Shown: positions 23,001 to 35,973, counted from the stretch's first letter. The stretch is 64,000 nucleotides of DNA from Setophaga petechia (GCA_024362935.1 JANCRA010000178.1:248001-312000); one strand, 5' to 3'. Numbers and translations: made by a program. The notes: generated by a model from the sequence alone, not told the origin.

Positions 23001-25975
23001 TGAGAAGGGGGCAGTGGCTGAAGCCGTGCAGGCAGCGTGGGGCTGGGCAAGGCACTCGCTTGGCCTTGCCTGGGCTTGGGGCGCTGGGGCAGCTGCTCCC
23101 AGCTCTCCTGCCTCCCGCTGCAGCTGCCCCAGTGCTTCGGGACGGGCCTTTGGCCTCTGGGCCCTGCGGCAGCAGGGTGGCCTTTCACAAACTTGTGTTC
23201 CACACAGGCGGAAAAAATGTGGAGCCTGAGTGAAAGTCTTGTGGAGCTCCTGCAAGAGGATGATAGTGACATGATCAGGATGACCATTCTTCTATTCAGA
23301 TACTTGCTCCTGGATACTGGTGCCCCAATACCCACACCCATCGCCCTGCAGCTGGCTGAGGCGCTCCTGCCACTCTTTGACCATGTAAGGCTCTGTGCCC
23401 ACAGCCACGGCCACTGGCTGCTGCCCGGAAACTTGGTGCCCTGTGGAGGTGCAGGCCTGTGCCCTGTGGGGTCTGAAGCAGCTGATGCTGAGGTCTTTTG
23501 CCCTTCCTTTCATACAGGATGATAGCCAGGTGCAGCTGAGCTCCATGTGTGTCTTTCAAGAGATGCTGGACTTATTAACAGAAGATGGAAGAAAGGCCCT
23601 GAAGTCCCACGTGCGCCAGAGCCTGGTACCACTCTACTTGCACTGCCATGATGAGAATCAGATTGTTGCTGAGGTGAGGACTTGTGGCTGGCTGCTGCCC
23701 CCTGGGAGGGTGCTGGGCTGCCTCCTGCCCTGGCACCTTGCAGGCTGCAGCCTCCTCCAGGCTGTGGCACTGGGATGCTCCTGTGCCCTGGACTGTGGGG
23801 CCATCTGTGCCTCTCTGCTGCTCTCCAGGCCTCCCGGGAAACGCTGCATTCTGCAGCCAGATTCCTAAGGAGGAGGGATCTCGAAAAAATGCTTCCGGTG
23901 GATCCGACATGGAAGTTTGCCGAGAGCCTGGTAAGGACTGCCAAGAATCCTCAGCCTGGAGAAAGTCCCTGAGGGCGGTGCTCAGTGTGCGGGGCTGGCA
24001 GCTGTGCCCCTGCCCGCTGCTGCAGCCAGAGGCCGCGCGGGCTCTTCTCCAGGCTCCCGCGGGCCCGAGCCGGGTGCCCATGGAGCCCCGGCAAGGCGGG
24101 GTTGCGGGCGGGCACCGCGGCTCCCCGGGCAGCAGCCGGCCCTCTGCCCCCTGCCCTCGGGAGCCCTTGGCCAGCGGCTGCTGGCCGCGCCTCAGGGCTG
24201 TGCGGCCAGGGGAGGCCGGGGCTGGGCGCAGGCAGCGCCCGGCCCAGGGGCGGAGCCGCTGAACCCTTCCCTCCGTCCGCTCTCCCCAGCTGGCAGAGGA
24301 CAGGAGCAGAGCGGCCGAGCACCTGCGCCGGGCCCTGCCCTACCTGGAGAGCCCACAGGAGCCCCTGCGAGAGGCGGCCGTCAGCTTCATGGGTGAGCCC
24401 CGAGCCCGTGCTCCCTCCCCGGCCCGGCCCGGCCCGGCCCGCGGCAGTTACGCCCCAGCCCCGCCTGCTGCCCCGGCAGCGCCGGCCGGGCCCGGCGCCG
24501 CGGAGCCCCGCCTGGCCTGGCCATTGCTGCTGCCGCCCTCTGGCAGCCGCGCCCTTGGGCGGCAGCGTGCGCCAAGGGCCGGGCTGAGCCCGGCCGGGCC
24601 AGCAGCCCGTGTGGCCACAGCGGCGGCAGCGCCGCTGGCAGGGAGCTGTGCCGCCGGCGCCGTGACAGGCTCTGTGTTCACAGGCATGGCCGGGCGGCAC
24701 CTGAGGGGGCAGCGGCAAGAGCTGCAGCTGATCTGCACCGGTGAGTGAGGGCAGCGGGCTGACAGCGGGGGCTGCCGGGGGGAGCCGCAAGCCCTGCCCC
24801 GGCTGCGGAGGGCTCTGCTCCCGGGGCCAGAGCACACTGAGATTTCAGGGCCACGTGGGCCATTCCTGGCCAGGAGCATCAGGCTGATCCCCTTGCTCCC
24901 TGCTCCCTCCTGGCCGTGGCAAGAGCTGGCTGGCATGGCCCTTGCTGGGGGCTCTCCTCGGCTCCCCACAGATCCGGGATCTGACCTTGGCTCTGTTATC
25001 TTTGCCCATCATAAAAAGTCAAATCCCATGATAAAAAACCAAACAATATTTGAGATAGCTGCAATTTTAATTGAATAGTTTAGAAAATATATCTTGACAA
25101 TATCATTTGATTAAAAATATGGGATAATTTGGTTCCAATAATCGTGCATAAACACAGGATAACCGCGGGGTATGGAGTGCAGGGTTCTGGAGCCTTGCCA
25201 CCTCACGTATGAGCTTGCCAAGTGAAGATTCCCCCTTTTATGCCATGTGTCAATGTCATCCACTCCCATTTTCAATTCATCACACTTCTACCTCTGCCCT
25301 CAACACCACCTTTACCACCGATGCTCCACCATTTGTTTTGGTTGTCACACAAGTCTTTGGTGGGCGTCGTTTTTTTATGAAGGCATCTCTTCTTTCTATT
25401 TGTCCTTTAATTCATGTTTGGGTTACACACGCGCACCAAGCCAATACAATGTAATCCAAAACGAACATATTTCTACATTTAAAAATCAAAGCAATAAATC
25501 TCCTATAGCTAGCATTTTCCTGAGACCCAACCACATTTTTCCTTCTTTCTGTTTTTTTTAGTAACTGTTATCTCTTGCTTTTTCCTCCTGTCATGGAACA
25601 CCTGCAGGGAGGGGAGGGTGGAACCCCTCCTCTCCCTTTTTTCTTGGCATTATAACTTTTACCTGTTTTATTATGATTTCCAAATATTAATTCCTGCATC
25701 AATAATGATTAATGTTTCAATTTTGTCAGCACCAATCATACCTACTTACCACAGCTCTGTTCCTCTCTCTTGCAGCCCTCGAAAGCCTGACGGAGGACAT
25801 GAGCAGTGCTGTGTCAGAGCTGGCATTTCAAACACTGCATGTCCTCCGAGCAACAGCTAATAGGCGATATTCCATCTTCCAGAGGCTGCACGATCAGCTG
25901 CGCAGGGCGTGGATGACTTGGCCTCGTCTGTCACGGCTCGGCTGGCTGCACTGCACGAGCTCGGAGGAGAGCTAA
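20077..25975 (+). CDS. MROH-family HEAT-repeat protein, copy 4 (intact, 670 aa)
   Basis: Exons: 20077-20203, 20523-20587, 20697-20846, 21032-21180, 21489-21636, 21882-22069, 22159-22296, 22577-22691, 22862-22999, 23208-23384, 23518-23673, 23829-23930, 24290-24392, 24684-24740, 25776-25975. The model is supported by phase: exon 1 leaves one base that joins exon 2; exons 3, 9, 10, 11 and 12 are whole numbers of codons; exons 4/5, 6/7/8 and 13/14/15 sum to whole codons. Every junction is GT-AG. The first exon is type A, differing from type B only at third positions. The sole protein change from the consensus is S633N in the C-terminal region (codon 25859-25861), shared with copy 5. Confidence 0.87.
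20250..20339. repeat. CCATG pentamer array, unit 3 (17 copies plus CCATT)
   Basis: Seventeen pentamers with only the fourth as CCACG. One more copy than unit 1 accounts for the 5-base length difference between these units. Confidence 0.95.
25002..25564. repeat. AT-rich insert in intron 14, unit 4
   Basis: Counterpart in intron 14 of copy 4 (24741-25775). No difference from the other copies noticed. Confidence 0.35.
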
Positions 25976-28314
25976 TCCAAGAGGCTCTCTTTGATGGGGC
26001 AACCTGAGCCAGCAGGGATTTTTACTTTTCTTTAAATTTTTTTAATGTTTTCTTCCATTCTTTTTTTTACTATATGTAAATATAGACTGTGTTATAATAG
26101 ACAGTAACTCAAGAGATTTTTTTTTGCTGTCCAGGGTCCGTAGTGGATAGGGGAAGAGGGGAAAAGGGTGCTTGTGCTCAGCCAGCTGCCCAGGCGTGCA
26201 GTGCTGCAGGGGAAATGGCCAGAAGCCCCTTGGCCTTTGGTGGTTCTGCTGAAGCCTTTGTGCTGCCCACAGAGCGGCTGGGCAGGGCCCGGAGCTGCGG
26301 GGATCCCTGCCAGGGCGGTGCCTGGAGATGGCCACAAGCCCTGTGCCAGGCAGGAAGCACCATCCGTGTCCTCCTGCCCGTGTGCTGCCGGCTGCCTTGC
26401 TGAGGGCTCCCAGGTGCCCCTGCATGGCGCTGCTCTGCAGCTGCCGTGGGGCTGCGGCGCTGCTGCCGGGCAGCTTGGCCCGGCTGGGGCAGCCCCTGAG
26501 GGGCTGCTGGGCGCTGGCAAGCCCTGAGCGATGGGCTCTCAGAGGCCACAAGCAGCCCCCTGGCAGCCGCCTTGATCCTGCCAGAGTTGACTTGCAAGAG
26601 GGATCCCGGGCACTCTGCAGCTAACGGCATCAGTGTTGTTGGAACCCCAAATGCAGGGAGGTCTCAGATCTTTGGGCCTGGAAGCCAAAGCTTAGAATTA
26701 AACACAGGATTTGTGCTGAGACCTTGAAAAGGGCTTCCAAATTCAGGTGCTACAAGTGAGAATGTGGATTTGTAGTATAAAGCAGACACCCATAGTTAAG
26801 TGGAGGAAAGTTTAGCATTTTAGAGTTTAAGATCTAGAAAAAATAAAAGGAGTTACAACTGTAAACACCAAGTTTACACTGCAGTGCTGTAGTTTTGTGT
26901 GTCAGAACAGAATTGGCTGAGAAAGCTTACACTGTAGCACGAGTTCATGAGATGAAATACTGAAGGATTGGGTCAGAAACATAAATAAACTTGTTGGCAA
27001 TGTTTTATTGGCCAAGAAATCCTTCCAAGTTCTTGTAAGTACAAGTCTTGCGACGTTGTGAGCCATGTAATGGAGATGTGAGCCAAACTCACCTGTCCTG
27101 TCTATGCAGAAGAGAAAGAAAAAGCAATGACATCATCTAAAAAACTCAGAGGTCCGCTCTCTAGCTCCTTCCAAATGCCTTGAAATCCCCCACAGTGGGA
27201 TTTAGCTACAAATAGATGACAGGGACTCTTAGTGCTGGCTCTTTGACTCCAGAGCGGCTGCTTTAGAATCTTTCCCATAACCCTGTGTAGTTATGTGCCA
27301 GCAATGGATCATTTGAAGAAACTTTCCCAACTGACTTGCATGGAGGCTTGTTTGAAGGGTATTTGAGGAGAAAGGCTCCTGCAAGAGATCTGGGCTTTGC
27401 ATTTTGGCCTAGCTGTGTCCCCTGCTGATTGTGAAGTGTGGCATCAGCAGCAGGGCTATCTGGGCTAAAAATATCACGTCACTTGCCCTTGCTCTTTTTG
27501 GCCTCTAAAAGCTGGACCCACTTTCGGGGCAAATTTGGAGACCTCATCCATGGGTGGAGGGACCAGCTAGGATCTTCCCAGTTGCTGGGAATGGTTCTCC
27601 AGGTCCCTGGTGTAAAACGGGGCTGCCCAGCAACTGCGCATCTGCAAGATGAGAAACAATTGTCTTGGTTTGAAGAGAGACGTGTCTGCTCAGGAAGGCA
27701 GAAGGCTTCTCTGAAATGGAAAATGTCAATCCCCTCCTTTCAAATGATTCTCATTTAAAAATTCAAATGCTCTCAGGGAAAGATATGGGGATAGGACTGA
27801 GCCCGCTAAGCCGGGCGGCGTTTGCTGATGCTCTGAGCCCTTCCTAAAGATCCTGTCTGGCTGCCTTAGACACCTGGGGCCAGGGATTCCTTCCAAGCTG
27901 GGCCACTTTGGCTGGGCTGGGGGCGGCCCCAAGGCGGCAGGCAGTGTGTGCAAGGGCTCTGGGTGGCACGCTGCAGCACGGTCACTGTGCCATGGAACGG
28001 AACCTGGTCTCCAAGGCCCCTTTGTGACACGTGGGAAATAGAAGCTTGCCCGGGTGCTGGGAACAGGCAAAGGGGCGCAACGGGACAGAGCAGTGCTGTG
28101 AGGAGCCCCCGCACAATGCACTCGTTTTCGACTGACCCGCAGCTTTTCCACAGCGTTGGTCCGGCAGCTGAGCTCGAGGCCAGAGCACGGGACTCGGTGA
28201 CCCGCGGCCTTCCGAGGCGTCTGTCCTGCAGCTGCCCTCAAGGGCAGAGCGTGGGACTTGGTGCCCCGGAGCTTTCCCTAAGCATCCCTCCTGCAAGTAG
28301 CTCCAGTCAGCGGC
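25976..28314. other. Gene-to-gene gap, unit 4 (type B)
   Basis: Type B sequence with the GGCAGG/GTGGCAC pair otherwise typical of type A units 3 and 8, plus CACAATGC near 28112 shared with unit 5. Confidence 0.6.
27661..27802. mobile_element. LTR-like fragment, unit 4
   Basis: Same fragment as at 3015, in type B context. Confidence 0.45.
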
Positions 28315-31300
28315 ATGGAGCAGAGACCCCTGAGCGTGCCCAAGATGGCCTGGGGGGAGGAGGAGCAGGAGGAAGAAGGCCCTGGAGCCTCCCCAGCCCA
28401 GGAGACTGAGGAGGTGGTGCCATTCCATGCACCGCAGAAGGGTGAGTGCCAGAGCTGGGCTGCAGGGCTGGAGCTGCAGCCAACTGGGCCCCATGCCATG
28501 CCATGCAATGCAATCCCCTGGGGAAATGCCCACGGACAGGCCGGAAGAGGGCCCAGGCAGACACCCCGCAGTGGCCGTGCTCCATCCCCTGGGCCATCCC
28601 GGGGCTCTCCCTGCCTGGGCAGCGCAGGGCTGGCCTGCGTTCTCTGGCCTCTCCCGCAGCCCCTCAGCTCTGGCTGCGCTCGCTCTTTGCCAGATGCAGC
28701 CCTGGAGCGCACACAGGAGCAGGAACCCAGCCGTGGCCGCTTCCGCAGCACAGCGCAGGTACCTGCAGCCACCCCCTCCTGGGCTGGGCCTGCTGTCCCT
28801 GCTCAGCCCAGCACCGTGTGTGCAGCACTTCACGCAACATCCCCGGCTTCCTGCCCTTCTCCTACAGTTTGTCTGCAAATTCATGAGGAGAATTCTGGAG
28901 GAAGAGAACAGCACCATGGGCACAGGGCTCAGACCCTACGCTCCCATCTTCCTAACTAAGACCAGCGCTGCCCTCCTGTGTATGCTTGTAGAGGAAGACT
29001 TTTACTATCCAAACCAAGTAAGCAGCCTGTGGGCAGGGTTTGATCCTCCCAGGAATTGCTTGGCCTCCCAAGCCACGCGTGCCGGTCCCTGTGAGCCTTT
29101 GAGGCCACTTGGCAGTGCAGTGGGAAGGGCAGCACTTCTCTGGGGAAGCTGGGGACATTGCTCCCTCTGGCAGCTTTCCAAGTCTCCCTGTGCCTTCTCC
29201 AGGTGCCCGCCATGGTGAGGTTCATCCACCAGTGGCTCGTGGCCAATGATTGTGCTGAGCACAGGCTGGACGAGGCCCTGCTGGATCTCACGGAAGCACA
29301 GCCAGATGACACAGTCATGGCGCTCCTGCGTGTGGCCCCGTCCTGTGACAGGTATGGGGCCCAGCTGCCCAGAGGGCTCAGGCCTCCCCAGCCCATCACC
29401 CAGTAGAGCCTGGCCCAGGTATCTGACCAACAGAGACTTCCAGGGCCCTCTGGCTGCTGCCTTTCCCAGCCCTGGCACGTCAGCCCCCGAGCCTGCTGCC
29501 ATGCTCCCTCCCTGCCCCTCAGGGCTCTGTCCCCACCGGCCTGGGCGGCCTGGCTGCTGCTGGCCAGGGCCAGTGGGCAGAGGCAGAACTGGCAGCCAGC
29601 TCAGCTCCCCCCGGTGCTGTGTCTGAGACCCGCCCTGAGACACAGCTCTGACCCCACAGAGCTGCCATGGCCATGTGGAAGACCATCATGGGCTCAGCCA
29701 GGACTGCGGAGCTGGCACAGATGATCCTCCTGGATGTGCTGGGGAGCTGGCCAGAGTGCAGCACGTGCACCTCCGATGGGGACAAAACGGGTGTCTTTGC
29801 CCTGGCTGTGAGTTTCTGCAACGAGCCTTTGCTGGCCCCAAGGCCGCCTCTCCAGCAGCTCTCCATCCTCCTTCCCCCACTGCCTCTCCCTGCCTCAGGC
29901 GCTGGCCTGAAACCTGGCCCGGGGGCAGCTTCAGGCCCACCAGGCCGTGTGCTCCCCCTGCCTCTCTCCGGGCCTCTCCCTGCCACGCTCGGGCCCTGCC
30001 ACACGGACACCTGGGCACTGAGCGCTGTCTCGGGGGGCTTTGTCCTTTGCAGGCAACCGTGGTGATGTGGAAGATCCTCCAGGTGCCCTGTCTGCCACGG
30101 ATACTGAAGGTGTATTTCCCCCGCCTCTTTGTGCATCTGCTTTTCCAAGTGTTCTTCAGCACTCTGCATATGCCAGAGGAGGTCGATACCTTCTGGAAGG
30201 GATGCCAGGAAGAGCACGGCCTTGCCACCAGCCCCGACAGGTGCTCCATCCCACTCCTCCTGTCCCTGCCACGTGGCCTGCCAAGGAGCCAGTGCTGCCA
30301 GCCTGACCTGGGCTTTGCTGTGCACACAGCTTTGCAGTGCGCACCCTGAAGTCCCTGCTGTGCCTTCTGCGCTGTGAGGATGTGGTGGTGGCAATGGAAC
30401 GCAGGTGTGGCTGGGACACGCTGCTCTCTCCTGACACCCACCACTTTGCCGTGGCTCTGCTGGCCAGGTGAGACCCCCTTCTCCCCACTGCCTCTGACAT
30501 TTGTGCTCTGTGCCCAGGTGTCCCACAAAGTCCCCGTGCTTATCAGCCAGAGGGCCTTGTCACTGAGGGAAAGCCAAACACACTGGAAAAGGCTGGGAGA
30601 GGAGGGAGGCCATGAGCAACCAACTCCCAAATGGCCCAGGTCCCCTTGCTGGAAGGCTGGTGGGGAAACATGAGAACTCTGTGAGTCACTCCTGGGAGAG
30701 GTTTGCCCCACTGGCTCAGGGTCTTGTTTCCTTTGTCCCGCCTTTAGAGAAATTTCCCATTCATCCATACACTTTTGTTCCGGGATTGCATTCTACCTGC
30801 TCGCCCTGCTCCAAGAAGAGATGCCATACTGGGATTTCCCTGCCCTGGCATTCCTTGTGGAGGTGAGCCTCAAGGCCAGCGCTGCCTGCCTGAGCTGCCT
30901 CCCAGCTCTCTGCCCTCTCGTAGGCGCAGCTGCCAGGACGGTGCCCGTGCCCTGTGCTGCTGCCTGGGCCCAGCCCTGTGCGGCTCCAGGCTCCTGCCGG
31001 CCGGCTCCCTGTCACTGCCCTGTGCCTTTCAGGTCTTCGAGTGCCTGGACTTGAGGGAATGCAGTGACAGTGTTCTGGAGATCATGGCACAGAACCTGCA
31101 GAGCGAGCACAGGGCCAGGCGTTACTTGGCACTCAGAGGCCTCGTAGTGCTGGGCAAGAATCCCTGCATGGTGAGAAGGGGGCAGTGGCTGAAGCCGTGC
31201 AGGCAGCGTGGGGCTGGGCAAGGCACTCGCTTGGCCTTGCCTGGGCTTGGGGCGCTGGGGCAGCTGCTCCCAGCTCTCCTGCCTCCCGCTGCAGCTGCCC

Positions 31301-34146
31301 CAGTGCTTCGGGACGGGCCTTTGGCCTCTGGGCCCTGCGGCAGCAGGGTGGCCTTTCACAAACTTGTGTTCCACACAGGCGGAAAAAATGTGGAGCCTGA
31401 GTGAAAGTCTTGTGGAGCTCCTGCAAGAGGATGATAGTGACATGATCAGGATGACCATTCTTCTATTCAGATACTTGCTCCTGGATACTGGTGCCCCAAT
31501 ACCCACACCCATCGCCCTGCAGCTGGCTGAGGCGCTCCTGCCACTCTTTGACCATGTAAGGCTCTGTGCCCACAGCCACGGCCACTGGCTGCTGCCCGGA
31601 AACTTGGTGCCCTGTGGAGGTGCAGGCCTGTGCCCTGTGGGGTCTGAAGCAGCTGATGCTGAGGTCTTTTGCCCTTCCTTTCATACAGGATGATAGCCAG
31701 GTGCAGCTGAGCTCCATGTGTGTCTTTCAAGAGATGCTGGACTTATTAACAGAAGATGGAAGAAAGGCCCTGAAGTCCCACGTGCGCCAGAGCCTGGTAC
31801 CACTCTACTTGCACTGCCATGATGAGAATCAGATTGTTGCTGAGGTGAGGACTTGTGGCTGGCTGCTGCCCCCTGGGAGGGTGCTGGGCTGCCTCCTGCC
31901 CTGGCACCTTGCAGGCTGCAGCCTCCTCCAGGCTGTGGCACTGGGATGCTCCTGTGCCCTGGACTGTGGGGCCATCTGTGCCTCTCTGCTGCTCTCCAGG
32001 CCTCCCGGGAAACGCTGCATTCTGCAGCCAGATTCCTAAGGAGGAGGGATCTCGAAAAAATGCTTCCGGTGGATCCGACATGGAAGTTTGCCGAGAGCCT
32101 GGTAAGGACTGCCAAGAATCCTCAGCCTGGAGAAAGTCCCTGAGGGCGGTGCTCAGTGTGCGGGGCTGGCAGCTGTGCCCCTGCCCGCTGCTGCAGCCAG
32201 AGGCCGCGCGGGCTCTTCTCCAGGCTCCCGCGGGCCCGAGCCGGGTGCCCATGGAGCCCCGGCAAGGCGGGGTTGCGGGCGGGCACCGCGGCTCCCCGGG
32301 CAGCAGCCGGCCCTCTGCCCCCTGCCCTCGGGAGCCCTTGGCCAGCGGCTGCTGGCCGCGCCTCAGGGCTGTGCGGCCAGGGGAGGCCGGGGCTGGGCGC
32401 AGGCAGCGCCCGGCCCAGGGGCGGAGCCGCTGAACCCTTCCCTCCGTCCGCTCTCCCCAGCTGGCAGAGGACAGGAGCAGAGCGGCCGAGCACCTGCGCC
32501 GGGCCCTGCCCTACCTGGAGAGCCCACAGGAGCCCCTGCGAGAGGCGGCCGTCAGCTTCATGGGTGAGCCCCGAGCCCGTGCTCCCTCCCCGGCCCGGCC
32601 CGGCCCGGCCCGCGGCAGTTACGCCCCAGCCCCGCCTGCTGCCCCGGCAGCGCCGGCCGGGCCCGGCGCCGCGGAGCCCCGCCTGGCCTGGCCATTGCTG
32701 CTGCCGCCCTCTGGCAGCCGCGCCCTTGGGCGGCAGCGTGCGCCAAGGGCCGGGCTGAGCCCTGCCGGGCCAGCAGCCCGTGTGGCCACAGCGGCGGCAG
32801 CGCCGCTGGCAGGGAGCTGTGCCGCCGGCGCCGTGACAGGCTCTGTGTTCACAGGCATGGCCGGGCGGCACCTGAGGGGGCAGCGGCAAGAGCTGCAGCT
32901 GATCTGCACCGGTGAGTGAGGGCAGCGGGCTGACAGCGGGGGCTGCCGGGGGGAGCCGCAAGCCCTGCCCCGGCTGCGGAGGGCTCTGCTCCCGGGGCCA
33001 GAGCACACTGAGATTTCAGGGCCACGTGGGCCATTCCTGGCCAGGAGCATCAGGCTGATCCCCTTGCTCCCTGCTCCCTCCTGGCCGTGGCAAGAGCTGG
33101 CTGGCATGGCCCTTGCTGGGGGCTCTCCTCGGCTCCCCACAGATCCGGGATCTGACCTTGGCTCTGTTATCTTTGCCCATCATAAAAAGTCAAATCCCAT
33201 GATAAAAAACCAAACAATATTTGAGATAGCTGCAATTTTAATTGAATAGTTTAGAAAATATATCTTGACAATATCATTTGATTAAAAATATGGGATAATT
33301 TGGTTCCAATAATCGTGCATAAACACAGGATAACCGCGGGGTATGGAGTGCAGGGTTCTGGAGCCTTGCCACCTCACGTATGAGCTTGCCAAGTGAAGAT
33401 TCCCCCTTTTATGCCATGTGTCAATGTCATCCACTCCCATTTTCAATTCATCACACTTCTACCTCTGCCCTCAACACCACCTTTACCACCGATGCTCCAC
33501 CATTTGTTTTGGTTGTCACACAAGTCTTTGGTGGGCGTCGTTTTTTTATGAAGGCATCTCTTCTTTCTATTTGTCCTTTAATTCATGTTTGGGTTACACA
33601 CGCGCACCAAGCCAATACAATGTAATCCAAAACGAACATATTTCTACATTTAAAAATCAAAGCAATAAATCTCCTATAGCTAGCATTTTCCTGAGACCCA
33701 ACCACATTTTTCCTTCTTTCTGTTTTTTTTAGTAACTGTTATCTCTTGCTTTTTCCTCCTGTCATGGAACACCTGCAGGGAGGGGAGGGTGGAACCCCTC
33801 CTCTCCCTTTTTTCTTGGCATTATAACTTTTACCTGTTTTATTATGATTTCCAAATATTAATTCCTGCATCAATAATGATTAATGTTTCAATTTTGTCAG
33901 CACCAATCATACCTACTTACCACAGCTCTGTTCCTCTCTCTTGCAGCCCTCGAAAGCCTGACGGAGGACATGAGCAGTGCTGTGTCAGAGCTGGCATTTC
34001 AAACACTGCATGTCCTCCGAGCAACAGCTAATAGGCGATATTCCATCTTCCAGAGGCTGCACGATCAGCTGCGCAGGGCGTGGATGACTTGGCCTCGTCT
34101 GTCACGGCTCGGCTGGCTGCACTGCACGAGCTCGGAGGAGAGCTAA
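28315..34146 (+). CDS. MROH-family HEAT-repeat protein, copy 5 (intact, 670 aa)
   Basis: Exons: 28315-28441, 28694-28758, 28868-29017, 29203-29351, 29660-29807, 30053-30240, 30330-30467, 30748-30862, 31033-31170, 31379-31555, 31689-31844, 32000-32101, 32461-32563, 32855-32911, 33947-34146. The protein equals copy 4 as far as I can compare them, including S633N (codon 34030-34032), although the two genes have different subtype 5' ends (A for copy 4, B for this one). Residues 13-22 form the acidic tract characteristic of the N-terminus ([10 protein letters not shown]). There is no signal peptide or membrane segment, so a cytoplasmic or nuclear location is the simplest reading. Confidence 0.87.
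28491..28515. repeat. Short CCATG tract, unit 4
   Basis: Same form as unit 2: three CCATG, CAATG, CAATC. Confidence 0.9.
33173..33735. repeat. AT-rich insert in intron 14, unit 5
   Basis: Counterpart in intron 14 of copy 5 (32912-33946). Confidence 0.35.
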
Positions 34147-35644
34147 TCCAAGAGGCTCTCTTTGATGGGGCAACCTGAGCCAGCAGGGATTTTTACTTTT
34201 CTTTAAATTTTTTTAATGTTTTCTTCCATTCTTTTTTTTACTATATGTAAATATAGACTGTGTTATAATAGACAGTAACTCAAGAGATTTTTTTTTGCTG
34301 TCCAGGGTCCGTAGTGGATAGGGGAAGAGGGGAAAAGGGTGCTTGTGCTCAGCCAGCTGCCCAGGCGTGCAGTGCTGCAGGGGAAATGGCCAGAAGCCCC
34401 TTGGCCTTTGGTGGTTCTGCTGAAGCCTTTGTGCTGCCCACAGAGCGGCTGGGCAGGGCCCGGAGCTGCGGGGATCCCTGCCAGGGCGGTGCCTGGAGAT
34501 GGCCACAAGCCCTGTGCCAGGCAGGAAGCACCATCCGTGTCCTCCTGCCCGTGTGCTGCCGGCTGCCTTGCTGAGGGCTCCCAGGTGCCCCTGCATGGCG
34601 CTGCTCTGCAGCTGCCGTGGGGCTGCGGCGCTGCTGCCGGGCAGCTTGGCCCGGCTGGGGCAGCCCCTGAGGGGCTGCTGGGCGCTGGCAAGCCCTGAGC
34701 GATGGGCTCTCAGAGGCCACAAGCAGCCCCCTGGCAGCCGCCTTGATCCTGCCAGAGTTGACTTGCAAGAGGGATCCCGGGCACTCTGCAGCTAACGGCA
34801 TCAGTGTTGTTGGAACCCCAAATGCAGGGAGGTCTCAGATCTTTGGGCCTGGAAGCCAAAGCTTAGAATTAAACACAGGATTTGTGCTGAGACCTTGAAA
34901 AGGGCTTCCAAATTCAGGTGCTACAAGTGAGAATGTGGATTTGTAGTATAAAGCAGACACCCATAGTTAAGTGGAGGAAAGTTTAGCATTTTAGAGTTTA
35001 AGATCTAGAAAAAATAAAAGGAGTTACAACTGTAAACACCAAGTTTACACTGCAGTGCTGTAGTTTTGTGTGTCAGAACAGAATTGGCTGAGAAAGCTTA
35101 CACTGTAGCACGAGTTCATGAGATGAAATACTGAAGGATTGGGTCAGAAACATAAATAAACTTGTTGGCAATGTTTTATTGGCCAAGAAATCCTTCCAAG
35201 TTCTTGTAAGTACAAGTCTTGCGACGTTGTGAGCCATGTAATGGAGATGTGAGCCAAACTCACCTGTCCTGTCTATGCAGAAGAGAAAGAAAAAGCAATG
35301 ACATCATCTAAAAAACTCAGAGGTCCGCTCTCTAGCTCCTTCCAAATGCCTTGAAATCCCCCACAGTGGGATTTAGCTACAAATAGATGACAGGGACTCT
35401 TAGTGCTGGCTCTTTGACTCCAGAGCGGCTGCTTTAGAATCTTTCCCATAACCCTGTGTAGTTATGTGCCAGCAATGGATCATTTGAAGAAACTTTCCCA
35501 ACTGACTTGCATGGAGGCTTGTTTGAAGGGTATTTGAGGAGAAAGGCTCCTGCAAGAGATCTGGGCTTTGCATTTTGGCCTAGCTGTGTCCCCTGCTGAT
35601 TGTGAAGTGTGGCATCAGCAGCAGGGCTATCTGGGCTAAAAATA

Positions 35645-35652
35645 TCACGTCA
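35645..35652. promoter_or_regulatory. CRE-like site TCACGTCA (type B units only)
   Basis: One mismatch from the palindromic CREB/CREM element TGACGTCA, retaining the CGTCA half-site. Type A units have ATCATCAAGTCAC here, which lacks it. The same site is at 11062-11069, 27474-27481, 43820-43827 and 51991-51998. Binding is not shown by sequence alone. Confidence 0.3.
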
Positions 35653-35674
35653 CTTGCCCTTGCTCTTTTTGGCC

Positions 35675-35682
35675 TATAAAAG
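35675..35682 (+). promoter_or_regulatory. TATA box TATAAAAG, only in unit 5
   Basis: A perfect TATA match where all other units have TCTAAAAG. A CRE-like TCACGTCA lies 22 bases upstream (35645-35652), a normal spacing for a compact promoter. If used, transcription would start near 35705 and the 5' UTR would be long or spliced through the acceptor-like TTTTCCACAG shortly before exon 1. Confidence 0.35.
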
Positions 35683-35831
35683 CTGGACCCACTTTCGGGG
35701 CAAATTTGGAGACCTCATCCATGGGTGGAGGGACCAGCTAGGATCTTCCCAGTTGCTGGGAATGGTTCTCCAGGTCCCTGGTGTAAAACGGGGCTGCCCA
35801 GCAACTGCGCATCTGCAAGATGAGAAACAAT

Positions 35832-35973
35832 TGTCTTGGTTTGAAGAGAGACGTGTCTGCTCAGGAAGGCAGAAGGCTTCTCTGAAATGGAAAATGTCAA
35901 TCCCCTCCTTTCAAATGATTCTCATTTAAAAATTCAAATGCTCTCAGGGAAAGATATGGGGATAGGACTGAGC
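35832..35973. mobile_element. LTR-like fragment, unit 5
   Basis: Same fragment as at 3015. Here it lies 150 bases downstream of the TATA box, so it would be transcribed if that promoter works. Confidence 0.45.

Larger units (their letters stand above)
16409..24649 (+). repeat. Array unit 3, subtype A, longest unit
   Basis: Carries exons 14-15 of the gene starting at 11903 and exons 1-13 of the gene starting at 20077. It has 17 pentamers in intron 1 with a single CCACG variant. It shows the GGCAGG/GTGGCAC state near 19697-19731, which differs from unit 1 although both are type A, and the CCGGCAAGG state in intron 12. Confidence 0.95.
24650..32820 (+). repeat. Array unit 4, subtype B
   Basis: Carries exons 14-15 of the gene starting at 20077 and exons 1-13 of the gene starting at 28315. 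It shares with unit 5 the GCTAAT codon pair in exon 15 (residue 633 Asn) and the CACAATGC state near 28112. It shares with type A units 3 and 8 the GGCAGG/GTGGCAC state near 27937-27971, which argues for exchange between subtypes. Confidence 0.95.
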
